Shown here piece after piece: positions 16,138-24,180 of a stretch of DNA of 57,032 nt. The stretch is from Bradyrhizobium sp. AT1 (GTDB taxonomy: Bacteria; Pseudomonadota; Alphaproteobacteria; Rhizobiales; Xanthobacteraceae): NCBI RefSeq assembly GCF_001590795.1, contig NZ_JXDL01000001.1:2193947-2250978 (forward strand), given 5' to 3'. Position 1 is the stretch's first letter. Each line of letters opens with the position of its first letter. A program made the translations under genes and the position numbers. The notes beneath the pieces were generated by a model, which saw only the letters and a list, made by a program, of their open reading frames with translations, did no database searches and had not been told where the DNA came from.

Positions 16138-17700
16138 TCAAGCCGCCGAGATCAGCGCGCCCTGGCGGATGGCCGCGTCGCCCCGCTCGACATGCTCGAT
16201 CTCGCCGCTGTTCACCTTGTCGAGATAGGCCTTGAACCAGGCGATCGCCGACTTCTCGATGAACTCATGGGCGTATTGATCGACCGGCTCGATCCCGGCG
16301 TTGATCAGGTCCCCCTTGGGGCAGCCGCCGATCTTGGCCACGAACACTGCATGGCAGTCGTTGATGGCACGGATGATGGTCTGGAGGCTGTCCTCCTCGC
16401 CGTAGCCGCCCTGGCAATAGAGGTCGACGCGGCGATGGCCGACGAATTTCGCGCCTGCGGTGGAGAGCTCGTAGACCTGGAACTCCTTGGCATGGCCAAA
16501 GTGCTCGTTGATCAGGCCGGAGCCCTTGGTCGCGACCGCGGCCAATACCTTGATGTCGCTGGACGCACCTGCCAGCTCGGCGAGCTCCTCCTGCTTTGCC
16601 ACGACCTTGGCGACGCGCTCCTCCTCGACCTTCTCCTGGTAGGCCTTGCGGGTCTCGGCGTCGTACTTCACCTCCATCGCCATGATCTTCTCGGTGGTGA
16701 ACTCGGCGCTGCGGTCTTCGCCAAGCAGGCCGACCGCGTCGGCGCGACACTGGCGGCAGTGCCGCATCATGTTCATCTCGCCTTCGCAGGAATCCTGCAG
16801 CGCCTTCAGCTCCTGCGCGCTCGGACCGCGCTGCCCGTTCAGACCGAACACGGTGCCGTGCTCGGGCGCGGAGATCAGCGGCATGATGTTGTGCAGGAAG
16901 GCGCCGCGCGATTTCACCGCCTTGTTGACCTCGACCAGGTGCTGGTCGTTGATCCCCGGGATCATCACCGAGTTGACCTTGCAGAGGATGCCGCGCTCGG
17001 TGAGCATCTCCAGCCCCTGGAGCTGGCGGTCCGTCAGGATCTTGGCGGCTTCATAGCCGGTGTAGCGCTTGTGCTTGTAGAAGATCCAGGGATAGATCTT
17101 CGCGCCGATCTCGGGATCGACCATGTTGATGGTGATGGTGACGTGGTCGACGTTGTACTTCGCGATGGTGTCGACGTGGTCGGGCAGCATGAGGCCGTTG
17201 GTCGACAGGCACAGCTTGATGTCGGGCGCCGTGTTGTAGATCAGCTCGAAGGTCTTGAAGGTCTTTTCCGGATTGGCCAGCGGATCGCCGGGACCGGCAA
17301 TTCCAAGCACCGTCATCTGCGGGATGGTGGAGGCGACCGCGAGCACCTTCTTGGCGGCCTGCTCCGGCGTCAGCTTCTCGCTGACCACGCCGGGGCGCGA
17401 TTCATTGGCGCAGTCGTATTTGCGATTGCAATAGTTGCACTGGATGTTGCAGGCCGGCGCGACCGCGACGTGCATGCGCGCGTAGTGATGATGCGCCTCT
17501 TCGCTGTAGCAGGGATGGTTCTTCACCTTCTCCCAGATCTCGGTCGGCAGATCGCCCTGCCCGGCCTGCGATCCGCAGCTCGCCTTGCCGCTGCCGCCGC
17601 TGGTGCCGCAGCCCTTGTGCTCGGCGATGTTCTGCATGATCTCGCCGATCTCGGCCACGTTGCCGCCGTTGCTCACTTCGCTTTGCGCTGAAGCATCCAT
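16138..17700 (-). CDS. nifB: FeMo-cofactor biosynthesis radical SAM protein NifB
   Basis: The 520-residue protein has an N-terminal Cys/His part, the radical SAM motif C84-x3-C88-x2-C91, and a C-terminal NifX-like domain from about residue 380 ([19 protein letters not shown]). It uses S-adenosylmethionine to fuse two 4Fe-4S clusters with carbide insertion into NifB-co, the FeMo-cofactor precursor. AGGAG precedes the ATG at 17700. It heads the long operon reaching to the truncated-haemoglobin gene. Confidence 0.98.
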   Translation of the reverse strand: MDASAQSEVSNGGNVAEIGEIMQNIAEHKGCGTSGGSGKASCGSQAGQGDLPTEIWEKVKNHPCYSEEAHHHYARMHVAVAPACNIQCNYCNRKYDCANESRPGVVSEKLTPEQAAKKVLAVASTIPQMTVLGIAGPGDPLANPEKTFKTFELIYNTAPDIKLCLSTNGLMLPDHVDTIAKYNVDHVTITINMVDPEIGAKIYPWIFYKHKRYTGYEAAKILTDRQLQGLEMLTERGILCKVNSVMIPGINDQHLVEVNKAVKSRGAFLHNIMPLISAPEHGTVFGLNGQRGPSAQELKALQDSCEGEMNMMRHCRQCRADAVGLLGEDRSAEFTTEKIMAMEVKYDAETRKAYQEKVEEERVAKVVAKQEELAELAGASSDIKVLAAVATKGSGLINEHFGHAKEFQVYELSTAGAKFVGHRRVDLYCQGGYGEEDSLQTIIRAINDCHAVFVAKIGGCPKGDLINAGIEPVDQYAHEFIEKSAIAWFKAYLDKVNSGEIEHVERGDAAIRQGALISAA

Positions 17701-17774
17701 CGTTCAGTTCTCCTTGCAGGCCGAACAGATCTGGTTTTCGAGAAGCGTCCTAAGAGTCGTTCTAGAAAGGTATT

Positions 17775-17790
17775 AGCAACCCGCATGCCA
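17775..17790 (-). promoter_or_regulatory. Sigma-54 promoter of the nifB operon
   Basis: The minus strand reads TGGCATG-CGGG-TTGCT, with one change from the -24 consensus, about 75 bases before the nifB ATG. Confidence 0.93.
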
Positions 17791-17867
17791 TCGCTGCGCG
17801 GCTCGACTTTCGCGGCCTTCTTCAAGGACTTAGCGCAAACGTCGGAGAATGTCGGATTGCCAACGCG

Positions 17868-17883
17868 TGTTGGAAAGGTGACA
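17868..17883. promoter_or_regulatory. NifA site of the nifB operon
   Basis: A perfect TGT-TGGAAAGGTG-ACA lies 77 bases upstream of the nifB -24 element. The 277-base spacer 17701-17977 holds only this and the promoter. Confidence 0.85.
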
Positions 17884-17977
17884 GGCGCGACGTCGTCGAC
17901 GATGCGCACAAATGCCAAGCTTGATCTCGCCGCGCGACGGTCACGCAGCGAGACCAGGTCGGGCGATGCAATGAAGA

Positions 17978-18844
17978 TCACCCCGCCAGCACGATCTCGA
18001 TGGCGCGCGGAAGTGGAATGGCGAGCGGGGTCAGGCCCTGGTTCACGAGGAAGCGCAGCTCGTTTTTCGAGAGCGCATCGGGTTCGACCACCGCATAATG
18101 ACTCTCAGCCGAGCGCTTGGACACCTGCCTTGCATAGGTACGCAGGAGCTGGTCGTTGAAGCGACAGCCGAGGAACAGGAAGCTGCGGCCGGTGCGCCGC
18201 GCCTTCACTTCGTCCGGAATCGGCGTCTGAATGTCGATCTCCGTCAGCACTTCGACATAGTCGGCGTCCGAGATCAGGAAGTTCTTCGCCGGCGCGACGC
18301 TGCCATGAGGCTTGTAAAGGATCGTGGTCCAGCCCTTGGCCTCCGCGCGATCAACCTCCCGGCCGGCCGCGTCGTAGAAGCGATACCAGCGGTCCTCGCC
18401 GATGCCGGCGCGGGTGATGCCCTGGATCTCGCCCCAATCGCGGCGCTCGCCGAAGGCGCTGCGCATCGCGCCGTCATACCAACTATCGACGATAAGCGGC
18501 AGCGGCAGCGCGGCGAGATGACGCTGCAGCGCCGTGGGCTCAACGGGTGTTGCGAAGGCTTCCGTCATCAGTGCGGTAACGGTGGCACGATGGCGCGTGC
18601 TTTCGATGTGCTGCGCCGCCGCCCAGGCGTTGCCCCTGGCGCGCCGCGGCAGCGCGACCTTGGTGCCGAGGAAGGCCGCCAGCGCCTCTGGATTCATCGG
18701 CACCGCCGGCGCCGCCAATTCGGCGACACCGGGCCCGAGATAGGGAATGACGTCGCCGGCGCGCATGCGCGCGACGACGCTGCCGAGGATGGCCTCGGCG
18801 TCGGCGGGATTGGCGAAATCGATCTGGGGGACCGGTGCGTTCAT
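17978..18844 (-). CDS. SIR2-like domain protein, nif-linked, catalytic Asn lost
   Basis: The 288-residue protein has a SIR2-like layout: a Rossmann start VIPYLGPGV (32-40), YKPHGS with His180, and GCRFNDQLLR (226-235) like the GYSFxDxxLR of this family. In the stretch that normally reads TTNYD the sequence is DSWYD (120-124), so the Asn used for NAD cleavage is Trp122. It may bind but not hydrolyse NAD. It is the last gene of iscA-nifU-nifS-nifT. The ATG at 18844 overlaps the nifT stop (TGATG). The function is unknown. Confidence 0.83.
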   Translation of the reverse strand: MNAPVPQIDFANPADAEAILGSVVARMRAGDVIPYLGPGVAELAAPAVPMNPEALAAFLGTKVALPRRARGNAWAAAQHIESTRHRATVTALMTEAFATPVEPTALQRHLAALPLPLIVDSWYDGAMRSAFGERRDWGEIQGITRAGIGEDRWYRFYDAAGREVDRAEAKGWTTILYKPHGSVAPAKNFLISDADYVEVLTEIDIQTPIPDEVKARRTGRSFLFLGCRFNDQLLRTYARQVSKRSAESHYAVVEPDALSKNELRFLVNQGLTPLAIPLPRAIEIVLAG

Positions 18845-19065
18845 CACTCGTCTCCATCTCCGCCGCGCTTCTTCGCATTGATCGTGATCGGTAGCCTGGT
18901 ATCGTCAGCCATTTGGGGCAAGTCGAGCACCCAGCCATTGGCGATCCTGATCCAGCCGCCCCACAAATTCTCGTGCTCGGATTCGACGATCGGTTCCTCG
19001 AGGTCCTTCTTCGGCACGTAGATCGACAGCCCGGTCTCGGGCGAACGGCGAATCATGACTTTCAC
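18844..19065 (-). CDS. nifT: NifT/FixU protein
   Basis: The 73-residue protein matches NifT/FixU: MKVMIRRSPETGLSIYVPKKDLEE, then WGGWIRIANGWVLDLPQM. The start is a GTG at 19065 with GAGGAGC upstream, overlapping the nifS stop by 4 bases. NifT is conserved in nif operons but no clear phenotype is known. Confidence 0.95.
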   Translation of the reverse strand: MKVMIRRSPETGLSIYVPKKDLEEPIVESEHENLWGGWIRIANGWVLDLPQMADDTRLPITINAKKRGGDGDE

Positions 19066-20258
19066 AGGCTGAGCTCCTCGGTCAGAGAGGTGTCGCTCGC
19101 GCGCTCTTGCCAGGACGGAGACAATGCTCTCAGTTTCGATAGGATGTCCGGCAGCACGTGCAGGACGCGGTCGATCTCGTCGGCCGTGGTTTCGCGGGAC
19201 AGCGAGAAGCGGATCGCGCCGCGCAGCGCCTGCGACGGCACGTTCATTGCACGCAGCACGTGCGAGGGCTCCATCGAGCCGGAAGCGCAGGCCGATCCCA
19301 GCGAGGCGGCAATGCCGGCCCGATTCAGATGGTGGATGATCGCCTCGCCCTCGATATGCTCGAAGGCGATGTTCGACGTATTCGGCAGCCGGCTTTTGAC
19401 GTCGCCGAGCACCATGCAGTGGCCGAATTGCAGGATCCCCTGCTCCACCCGGTCGCGCAGCGCGGCGACCCCGGTCCGCTCCTGCTCCAGCTGCGTTCCG
19501 GCGAGCTCGGCCGCCTTGCCCAGGCCGACGATGCCGGGAACGTTTTCGGTGCCGGCACGGCGGCGGCGCTCCTGCGGACCGCCCTGGATCAGCGGCTTGA
19601 ATTTCGCCCCCTTGCGCACATAAAGCGCGCCGATCCCCTTGGGACCGTGCAGCTTGTGGCCTGACAGCGACAGCATGTCGATCTCGGTAGCCTTCAAATC
19701 GATCGGAATCCGTCCGACCGCCTGCACCGCATCGGTGTGAAACAGTGCGCCGGCGGAGCGGGCCATCTTCGCCAGGAACTCGACCGGAAAGATCGTGCCG
19801 GTCTCGTTATTGGCCCACATCACGGACGCAACCGCAGTGCGAGGGCCGAGCGCGCGCCTGTAGGCCTCGATGTCGAGCCGGCCGCGTCTGTCCACGGGGA
19901 CGAGATGGCTCTTGATGCCGCGTCGCGCGAGATCCTCGAGCAGCGACAGCACCGCAGGATGTTCGACGGCCGTGGTAACGATCTCGTCGCGTCCTTCCTG
20001 CACGGCGAGCGCCGACAGGATCGCGGCGTTGTCAGATTCGGAACCGCCCGAGGTGAAGACGATCTCGTGATCGAACGCAGCGCCGATCAGACCCTGGACA
20101 CTGCGCCGCGCCTGCCTCACCGCCTGGGCAACGCCGCTGCCGAAGGTATGCACTGACGACGCATTGCCGAACTGCTCGGAGAAGAACGGCAGCATTGCCG
20201 CGACGACGGAAGGGTCCGTGCGGGTCGTCGCGTTGTTGTCGAGGTAGATCGGCCGCAC
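19062..20258 (-). CDS. nifS: Cysteine desulfurase NifS
   Basis: The 398-residue class I desulfurase has the PLP Lys in SLSGHKLHGPKG and the persulfide Cys in LGSACASGSMEPSHVL. It takes sulfur from cysteine for Fe-S clusters of nitrogenase proteins. The GTG at 20258 has GAGAGGG 5 bases upstream and gives the usual NifS N-terminus (PIYLDNNATT). An ATG at 20315 would overlap nifU and was not chosen. It works with the truncated NifU and IscA encoded just upstream. Confidence 0.96.
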   Translation of the reverse strand: MRPIYLDNNATTRTDPSVVAAMLPFFSEQFGNASSVHTFGSGVAQAVRQARRSVQGLIGAAFDHEIVFTSGGSESDNAAILSALAVQEGRDEIVTTAVEHPAVLSLLEDLARRGIKSHLVPVDRRGRLDIEAYRRALGPRTAVASVMWANNETGTIFPVEFLAKMARSAGALFHTDAVQAVGRIPIDLKATEIDMLSLSGHKLHGPKGIGALYVRKGAKFKPLIQGGPQERRRRAGTENVPGIVGLGKAAELAGTQLEQERTGVAALRDRVEQGILQFGHCMVLGDVKSRLPNTSNIAFEHIEGEAIIHHLNRAGIAASLGSACASGSMEPSHVLRAMNVPSQALRGAIRFSLSRETTADEIDRVLHVLPDILSKLRALSPSWQERASDTSLTEELSL

Positions 20259-20286
20259 GGAATCCCTCTCTCGGTGTCGGGCCTGC

Positions 20287-20580
20287 TCAGTGACGAGGCT
20301 TGGCCGCTCCGGCAACGGGGATCAGGCGAACGAACTCGCCAAGCCGTTCGATTAGGCGTGCCTGGATGCCCTCCAGCGTCGCGCTGGCGAGCTTGCAGAA
20401 CACGCAGGCTCCGGTGAGCCTGACCATGATCTTGTTGCCGTCGATCTCGAGCAGCTCGCAATCGCCGCCGTCGCGCTTGAGATTCGGCCGGATCTCGTCG
20501 AGCACGGCGCGCACGATCTGCTCGCGGCCCGAAGGTTCGGCGGCCGGCGGCTGTTTCAGGTGTTCGGATTCGACGAGCAT
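20287..20580 (-). CDS. nifU: NifU C-terminal-domain protein (Nfu type)
   Basis: The 97-residue protein consists only of the Nfu domain: VLDEIRPNLKRDGGDCELLEI and C59-x2-C62 (GACVFCKLAS). The IscU-like scaffold and the central 2Fe-2S domain of full NifU are absent. It probably holds a 4Fe-4S cluster between two subunits and delivers it to nitrogenase. It lies between iscA and nifS, an arrangement seen in Bradyrhizobium and Rhodopseudomonas. Confidence 0.93.
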   Translation of the reverse strand: MLVESEHLKQPPAAEPSGREQIVRAVLDEIRPNLKRDGGDCELLEIDGNKIMVRLTGACVFCKLASATLEGIQARLIERLGEFVRLIPVAGAAKPRH

Positions 20581-20621
20581 TTCACATTCTCTTTGTTGCG
20601 GATCTGATCGAAGGAGACGGC

Positions 20622-20942
20622 TCAGCTGAACGACTTGCCGCAGGAGCAGCTCGACTTCGCGTTGGGATTGTCGAAGGTGAAGCCGGAGCCCTCCAGCGCG
20701 ACGACGAAGTCGATCGTGGTGCCGTCGAGATGCTCGTGGCTCTGGTTGTCGACGAACACTTTCACGCCGCCGCGCTCGATCACGGTATCGTCGGGCTTGG
20801 CCTCCTCGGCGATACCCATCATGTATTTGAAGCCGGCGCAGCCACCGGTTTCGACCATGATGCGCAAGCCGCTAGCCGGCTGCGCCGCCGAGGAGATCGC
20901 GGTCTTCACCGCATTTACCGCACTGTCCGTCAGGTTGATCAT
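20622..20942 (-). CDS. IscA-type Fe-S carrier (IscN/NifIscA)
   Basis: The 106-residue A-type carrier has all three Cys: C35 in ETGGCAGF and C99, C101 in SCSCGKSF. It accepts Fe-S clusters from a scaffold and passes them to apoproteins. GAGGGCGAG precedes the ATG at 20942. As first gene ahead of nifU and nifS it corresponds to the nif-specific IscA of related bacteria. Confidence 0.93.
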   Translation of the reverse strand: MINLTDSAVNAVKTAISSAAQPASGLRIMVETGGCAGFKYMMGIAEEAKPDDTVIERGGVKVFVDNQSHEHLDGTTIDFVVALEGSGFTFDNPNAKSSCSCGKSFS

Positions 20943-20980
20943 CTCGCCCTCGCTGTCTGGGTCCCTTGCAACGAAGGATC

Positions 20981-20995
20981 GCAAGTCCCGTGCCA
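20981..20995 (-). promoter_or_regulatory. Sigma-54 promoter of iscA-nifU-nifS-nifT
   Basis: The minus strand reads TGGCACG-GGAC-TTGC, a perfect consensus, 38 bases before the iscA ATG. Confidence 0.94.
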
Positions 20996-21058
20996 GAGCG
21001 CATGCGTCTGAAACTGCTGCGTTTTCGTCGGTCGCTGGGTTGTTGCCTTTGCGACGCC

Positions 21059-21074
21059 TGTCGGCTTTGCGACA
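21059..21074. promoter_or_regulatory. NifA site shared by iscA and the 196-aa orphan
   Basis: A perfect TGT-CGGCTTTGCG-ACA lies 64 bases from the iscA promoter and 122 bases from the plus-strand promoter at 21196. The 333-base spacer 20943-21275 has no gene. Confidence 0.85.
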
Positions 21075-21195
21075 CGCGGCCTTGGCGGTGCCGGGACAAA
21101 CGGAATTGGCAACGCGATACCGGACGCTCCGCAGCGGCCACGCAAACCGGTACGGATTCACGCCGCATTCGCACTTTCGGCGCTGCGCGCACAGT

Positions 21196-21210
21196 CGGCA
21201 AACTCCTTGC
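21196..21210 (+). promoter_or_regulatory. Sigma-54 promoter of the 196-aa orphan gene
   Basis: The sequence CGGCAAA-CTCC-TTGC has GG-N10-GC and a perfect -12 box, 65 bases before the ATG at 21276. Confidence 0.82.
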
Positions 21211-21275
21211 ATAAGGGCCATCGAAGCCTTCGCGCAGGCCAACAGCCGCGTGGCAGATGAAACCAGGAGAGATTC

Positions 21276-21866
21276 ATGACGTCGATCGACAACACCGCCC
21301 TTGGCCGCCTGGATAAGGAGGGCCGGCTGCTGAACGCGGTGCTGAAGGGCGATACGACCAAGCCGGGGCGCTTCGGCTTTCGCGGCGATATCGCGCTGAA
21401 ATTCCAGGCCCAGGTCGCCGACGAGAAACGTCCGCCGGATTATTCGATCGAGCAGGTGCTGACCGTGGCGCAGGAAGGAGAACCGACTATACCGGTGCTC
21501 GCCGGTTACCTGCACTCCTACGCCTATCTCGCTGACGTCGCGAAAGTATTGGACGGTGCGCTGAGCCCGAAGGGCAGCTATTTCATGTTCTGCAACAACA
21601 TCGACTTCCTGGCGAAATACCGCACCAGGATCGGCGACATCGAGTTCCAGGTCTTGCCGTGCGACGAATCGACGGTGTGGAAGGAGATGATGGACCTCGC
21701 CGGCGTCGACAAGAACGACATCAAGAAGCTCGATACCGCCGGCAAGCTCGACTATCTGCTCGACGCTGCAAAGGATCTCGACGGCTCTTATACCGAGATC
21801 TCCTTCGAAGACGGCGTCGCGAAGATGGAGCCGGTGAAAAACCGCAACGAGAACCGCCCGGTCTGA
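21276..21866 (+). CDS. Unknown protein (196 aa) in the nif regulon
   Basis: The protein is not recognised. It is soluble, rich in Asp and Lys, with no signal peptide or membrane segment. It has a middle segment LAGYLHSYAYLADVAKVLDGAL, two Cys (FMFCNN, VLPCDE) and a C-terminal Asp/Lys-rich helix region (DKNDIKKLDTAGKLDYLLDAAKDL). AGGAG precedes the ATG. It is a one-gene unit with its own -24/-12 promoter and a NifA site shared with iscA, so it should be made only under nitrogen-fixing conditions. Confidence 0.85.
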   Translation: MTSIDNTALGRLDKEGRLLNAVLKGDTTKPGRFGFRGDIALKFQAQVADEKRPPDYSIEQVLTVAQEGEPTIPVLAGYLHSYAYLADVAKVLDGALSPKGSYFMFCNNIDFLAKYRTRIGDIEFQVLPCDESTVWKEMMDLAGVDKNDIKKLDTAGKLDYLLDAAKDLDGSYTEISFEDGVAKMEPVKNRNENRPV

Positions 21867-21876
21867 CGCATCGGCG

Positions 21877-22281
21877 TCAGATCTCTTCCCCGCAAGCCGT
21901 CTCGTCGTCCTCGACCAGCGTTACGCCGGTGACGCAGACATCGCCGTCGAGCACGGCGAGTGCGATCGGCGTCAGGCTCTCGCCCTTGCACGGCCCATCG
22001 ACACAACGGCCGGTGCCGAGCTCGAAGGTGGCGCCATGCTTGCCGCACAGCAGCCGGGTGCCGGTGCCGTCCAGGAACTGGTTACGTTCCCAGTCCAGAT
22101 TCACGCCATTGTGCGGGCAGCGGTTGAGATAGCCGAACACCTGCCTGCCCCAGCGCACGATCACGATCGGCCAGGGCCGCGGTGCTCCGTCCTCGCCGAC
22201 GATCATGAGATGAAAGCCGATCGCCCGCTGGCTCGGAATGTCGTTGAAGGCGCAGATCGCATAGGCGGTATTCTGGTCCAT
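21877..22281 (-). CDS. Rieske-type [2Fe-2S] protein, second copy
   Basis: The 134-residue soluble Rieske protein has Cys55-Pro-His57 (NRCPHNG) and Cys79-x2-His82 (LCGKHGA). It shares with the gene at 10807-11256 the motif CVDGPCKGESLTPIALAVLDGDVC. GAGAGGAC precedes the ATG at 22281. It stands alone, ending convergent to the 196-aa gene. Its promoter is unclear; a weak GG-N10-GC match lies at 22340-22354 on the minus strand. Confidence 0.88.
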   Translation of the reverse strand: MDQNTAYAICAFNDIPSQRAIGFHLMIVGEDGAPRPWPIVIVRWGRQVFGYLNRCPHNGVNLDWERNQFLDGTGTRLLCGKHGATFELGTGRCVDGPCKGESLTPIALAVLDGDVCVTGVTLVEDDETACGEEI

Positions 22282-22361
22282 GCCGTCCTCTCTCGCGGCC
22301 GAATGTTTCGAGGGCATTGCAAGAATCGCGCTAGGCGCGGCGGAGTGCGCTCCACTTGTTT

Positions 22362-22377
22362 TGTACGGAAGTCGACA
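22362..22377. promoter_or_regulatory. NifA site upstream of the virion-like gene
   Basis: A perfect TGT-ACGGAAGTCG-ACA lies 113 bases upstream of the plus-strand -24 element at 22491. Confidence 0.8.
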
Positions 22378-22490
22378 CGTGCGCTCCCCCACTGTCGGGG
22401 CAATTCGGCCAGGCTCGGCATAGGGGCGGCGTTGCGAGCCTATTCCGTCGTATTCCGGTGCCGACGCGCCTCCCGAGAGCAGGCATAACG

Positions 22491-22505
22491 TGGCACGGAA
22501 ATTGA
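22491..22505 (+). promoter_or_regulatory. Sigma-54 promoter with TTGA -12 box
   Basis: The sequence TGGCACG-GAAA-TTGA has a perfect -24 half but TTGA in place of TTGC. The same variant occurs at the suf operon promoter (37710-37724). It ends 37 bases before the ATG at 22542. Confidence 0.7.
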
Positions 22506-22541
22506 TGTTGATTCTCCAGGCCCGTTGGTATGGAGAATGAC

Positions 22542-22991
22542 ATGCACGTCGCGTCCGAATTCGCCGCCTGCTCCGAAGACGAGATCAAGGCGCTGCTCGA
22601 TGGCGGCACGCTGACCGTCTATTCGGTCGCACGCCCAATCACCGCCGATCGTCCGGTCGATCGCAGCGGCGTGCTCGCCACGTTCAAGTTCGCGAGCCCT
22701 GCCTTTGGTGGCGACGCCGGCGGTGTCAATCTCGTTGCCAATCCTGTGCCGGCCAGCAGTGTCGGCACGCCGGGCTTTGCCCGCGCCTGCAACGCGGACG
22801 GAAGCGTGGTGGCGGATTTCTCGGCTGGTCCCGGCCCGCGCGAGGTCAAGTTCGCCGAGGTCTCGTGCTCGCAAGGCGCGCCGGTCAAGATCACTGCGTT
22901 CAAGCTCATCGCCGAGGGCGGCTGGCCGGAGCGGCCCGATTACTACGACGCTCATCCCCGCCCGGGCTTTGCCATGCCGATGGTGCCGTGA
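22542..22991 (+). CDS. Phage virion-like protein in the nif regulon
   Basis: The 149-residue protein opens with a short helix (SEDEIKALLDGG) followed by TLTVYSVARP, VLATFKFASPAFGG, an alternating beta region and VKITAFKLIAEGG. This order resembles small phage structural proteins that read LTVYSGTRPA, LLATLTF-PAFG and a final VSVTSLT strand. The match is by eye. The ATG at 22542 has GGAG 6 bases upstream. It is followed at once by the 104-aa gene (TGATG overlap). Its role next to nif genes is unknown. Confidence 0.72.
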   Translation: MHVASEFAACSEDEIKALLDGGTLTVYSVARPITADRPVDRSGVLATFKFASPAFGGDAGGVNLVANPVPASSVGTPGFARACNADGSVVADFSAGPGPREVKFAEVSCSQGAPVKITAFKLIAEGGWPERPDYYDAHPRPGFAMPMVP

Positions 22992-23305
22992 TGGCGATCC
23001 TGGTCAAGACCACGCAGGACGGCCGCAGGCTCGAGGTCGTCGGGCTCGCGATCACGCTGGGCGGCAAGCTCGAAGCGAACGAGCTGATCGAGGTGAAGGA
23101 TCATCCCTATCGCCGCGCGATCCACGCTGCCGCACCGGAGGCAACCCACATGGCCGGCCGCGTGCCGCTGACCCAAGAGGAAGCCGAAATCGTCTTCGCC
23201 GCGTTCAGGCGGGCGGAAGCCGACATGCTCGCCAATCCCGTGGCGATCCACGAACGCTTCCGCATCGCTGCAATGATGAAGGCGCGTGAGCAGGGGATCG
23301 AGTGA
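22991..23305 (+). CDS. Unknown protein (104 aa), coupled to virion-like gene
   Basis: The protein is not recognised. It has an N-terminal beta part (LVKTTQDGRRLEVVGLAITLGGK), the motif KDHPYRRAIHAAAP and a long C-terminal helix (TQEEAEIVFAAFRRAEADML) ending in KAREQG. It has no Cys. Its ATG shares a base with the stop of the virion-like gene, so the two are translated together. It ends convergent with hspQ. Confidence 0.78.
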   Translation: MAILVKTTQDGRRLEVVGLAITLGGKLEANELIEVKDHPYRRAIHAAAPEATHMAGRVPLTQEEAEIVFAAFRRAEADMLANPVAIHERFRIAAMMKAREQGIE

Positions 23306-23330
23306 GGCGGAGGACGCCGTTCGTCACACG

Positions 23331-23648
23331 TCAATTGATCAGCTGTCTGCGCCGTCGATAGGCGCCCGCCTCGCCGACCTCGAACATTGCCCCGATTCCG
23401 GGATGTCGGACCGGCTCGCCGGAATCGTCGGGCTCGAGGTCACGTTCGGCGATACTTGCCACATAGGGGACCTCGTCGTCCTCGGCAAACAGCCGGTAGA
23501 TCAGACCGGTTGCCGTCCCGTTGGTCACCGGTTCTCCATCCGTCCCCGCAAATGACGTGTCGACGTCGAAGATGACACCGCGCATCGCATAGAGACGATG
23601 CCGGATCACCTGGCCGATATTGTATCTGGCGAACTGTGTCTTGGTCAT
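23331..23648 (-). CDS. hspQ: HspQ/YccV-family protein
   Basis: The 105-residue protein has the HspQ signature: FARYNIGQVIRHRLYAMRGVIFDVD, then YRLFAEDDEVPYVASIAE and PDDSGEPVRHPGI. In enterobacteria HspQ binds hemimethylated DNA and primes or enhances Lon protease. Here it is the last gene of the nifDK operon, 22 bases after fdxB. A role in turnover of nitrogenase or its regulators through Lon is a possible reading. The start at 23648 is chosen because longer frames lie inside fdxB. Confidence 0.9.
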   Translation of the reverse strand: MTKTQFARYNIGQVIRHRLYAMRGVIFDVDTSFAGTDGEPVTNGTATGLIYRLFAEDDEVPYVASIAERDLEPDDSGEPVRHPGIGAMFEVGEAGAYRRRRQLIN

Positions 23649-23670
23649 CGTTCGTCCGGCCCCGCTGCCC

Positions 23671-23958
23671 TCAGGCCGCCGCAGGGGCATGGGTCTGGCA
23701 ATTGGTCGGGCAGACCCGGGCACAGGCGCCGCAACCGATGCAGGCGCCGTCGTCATTCATGACCATGACCTTCTTCTCGACCTCGTCGTCGTCGTCATCG
23801 AGGTCGATCATCTCGCCGTCCTCGTTGAGGCCTTTCAGCGTCATGACCTCGCGGCCGCAGACCTTGTAGCAGCGGCCGCAGCCGATGCACTTCTTCGGGT
23901 CGATCGAGACCAGGTAATCCGGCCTCCAATCGCGGCCGTCGCGGGTTGCATGGGACAT
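23671..23958 (-). CDS. fdxB: Nif-specific ferredoxin III (FdxB)
   Basis: The 95-residue 2[4Fe-4S] ferredoxin has CIGCGRCYKVCGRE and, after an acidic insert with five consecutive Asp, CIGCGACARVCPTNC. This is the layout of the nif-specific ferredoxin III family found behind nifX. It probably carries electrons to nitrogenase or to cofactor assembly. It lies between the 66-aa helical protein and hspQ. Confidence 0.95.
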   Translation of the reverse strand: MSHATRDGRDWRPDYLVSIDPKKCIGCGRCYKVCGREVMTLKGLNEDGEMIDLDDDDDEVEKKVMVMNDDGACIGCGACARVCPTNCQTHAPAAA

Positions 23959-23971
23959 GGTCGGGATCCGG

Positions 23972-24172
23972 TCAGGCCTTTTCCAGCGACTTGAGTTCCT
24001 CGCGCTTGCGCTCCAGCTCGGAGAAAGCGTCGTGGGCCTTCTGAGCCACGCCCAGAATGGAGGTCCAGTTGATCGGAAGCTCCTCGGAGAGATCGTGGAG
24101 GTCCATCTTGGCCTGCGTGGCCTTGGCCGACAGCTTCTTGATCTCGGCCTTCAAGGTTTCAGGATCGCTCAT
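23972..24172 (-). CDS. Small helical nif-linked protein (CCE_0567 type)
   Basis: The 66-residue protein is one helical hairpin: LKAEIKKLSAKATQAKMDLHDLSEELPINWTSI, then AHDAFSELERKREELKSLEKA. This matches the small CCE_0567-type protein found after nifX and DUF269 in many diazotrophs. The founding structure is an antiparallel helical hairpin with metal-binding residues. TGAGG precedes the ATG. It is cotranscribed with nifX and fdxB. Confidence 0.85.
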   Translation of the reverse strand: MSDPETLKAEIKKLSAKATQAKMDLHDLSEELPINWTSILGVAQKAHDAFSELERKREELKSLEKA

Positions 24173-24180
24173 GCTTAACC

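Noticed and set aside
15940..17691. 583-codon open frame opposite nifB and fdxN
   Set aside because: Antisense shadow; nifB is certain and the frame shows no domain.
22340..22354. Minus-strand GG-N10-GC as promoter of the second Rieske gene
   Set aside because: The -12 box reads CCGC and the NifA site is only 8 bases away; too weak to call.
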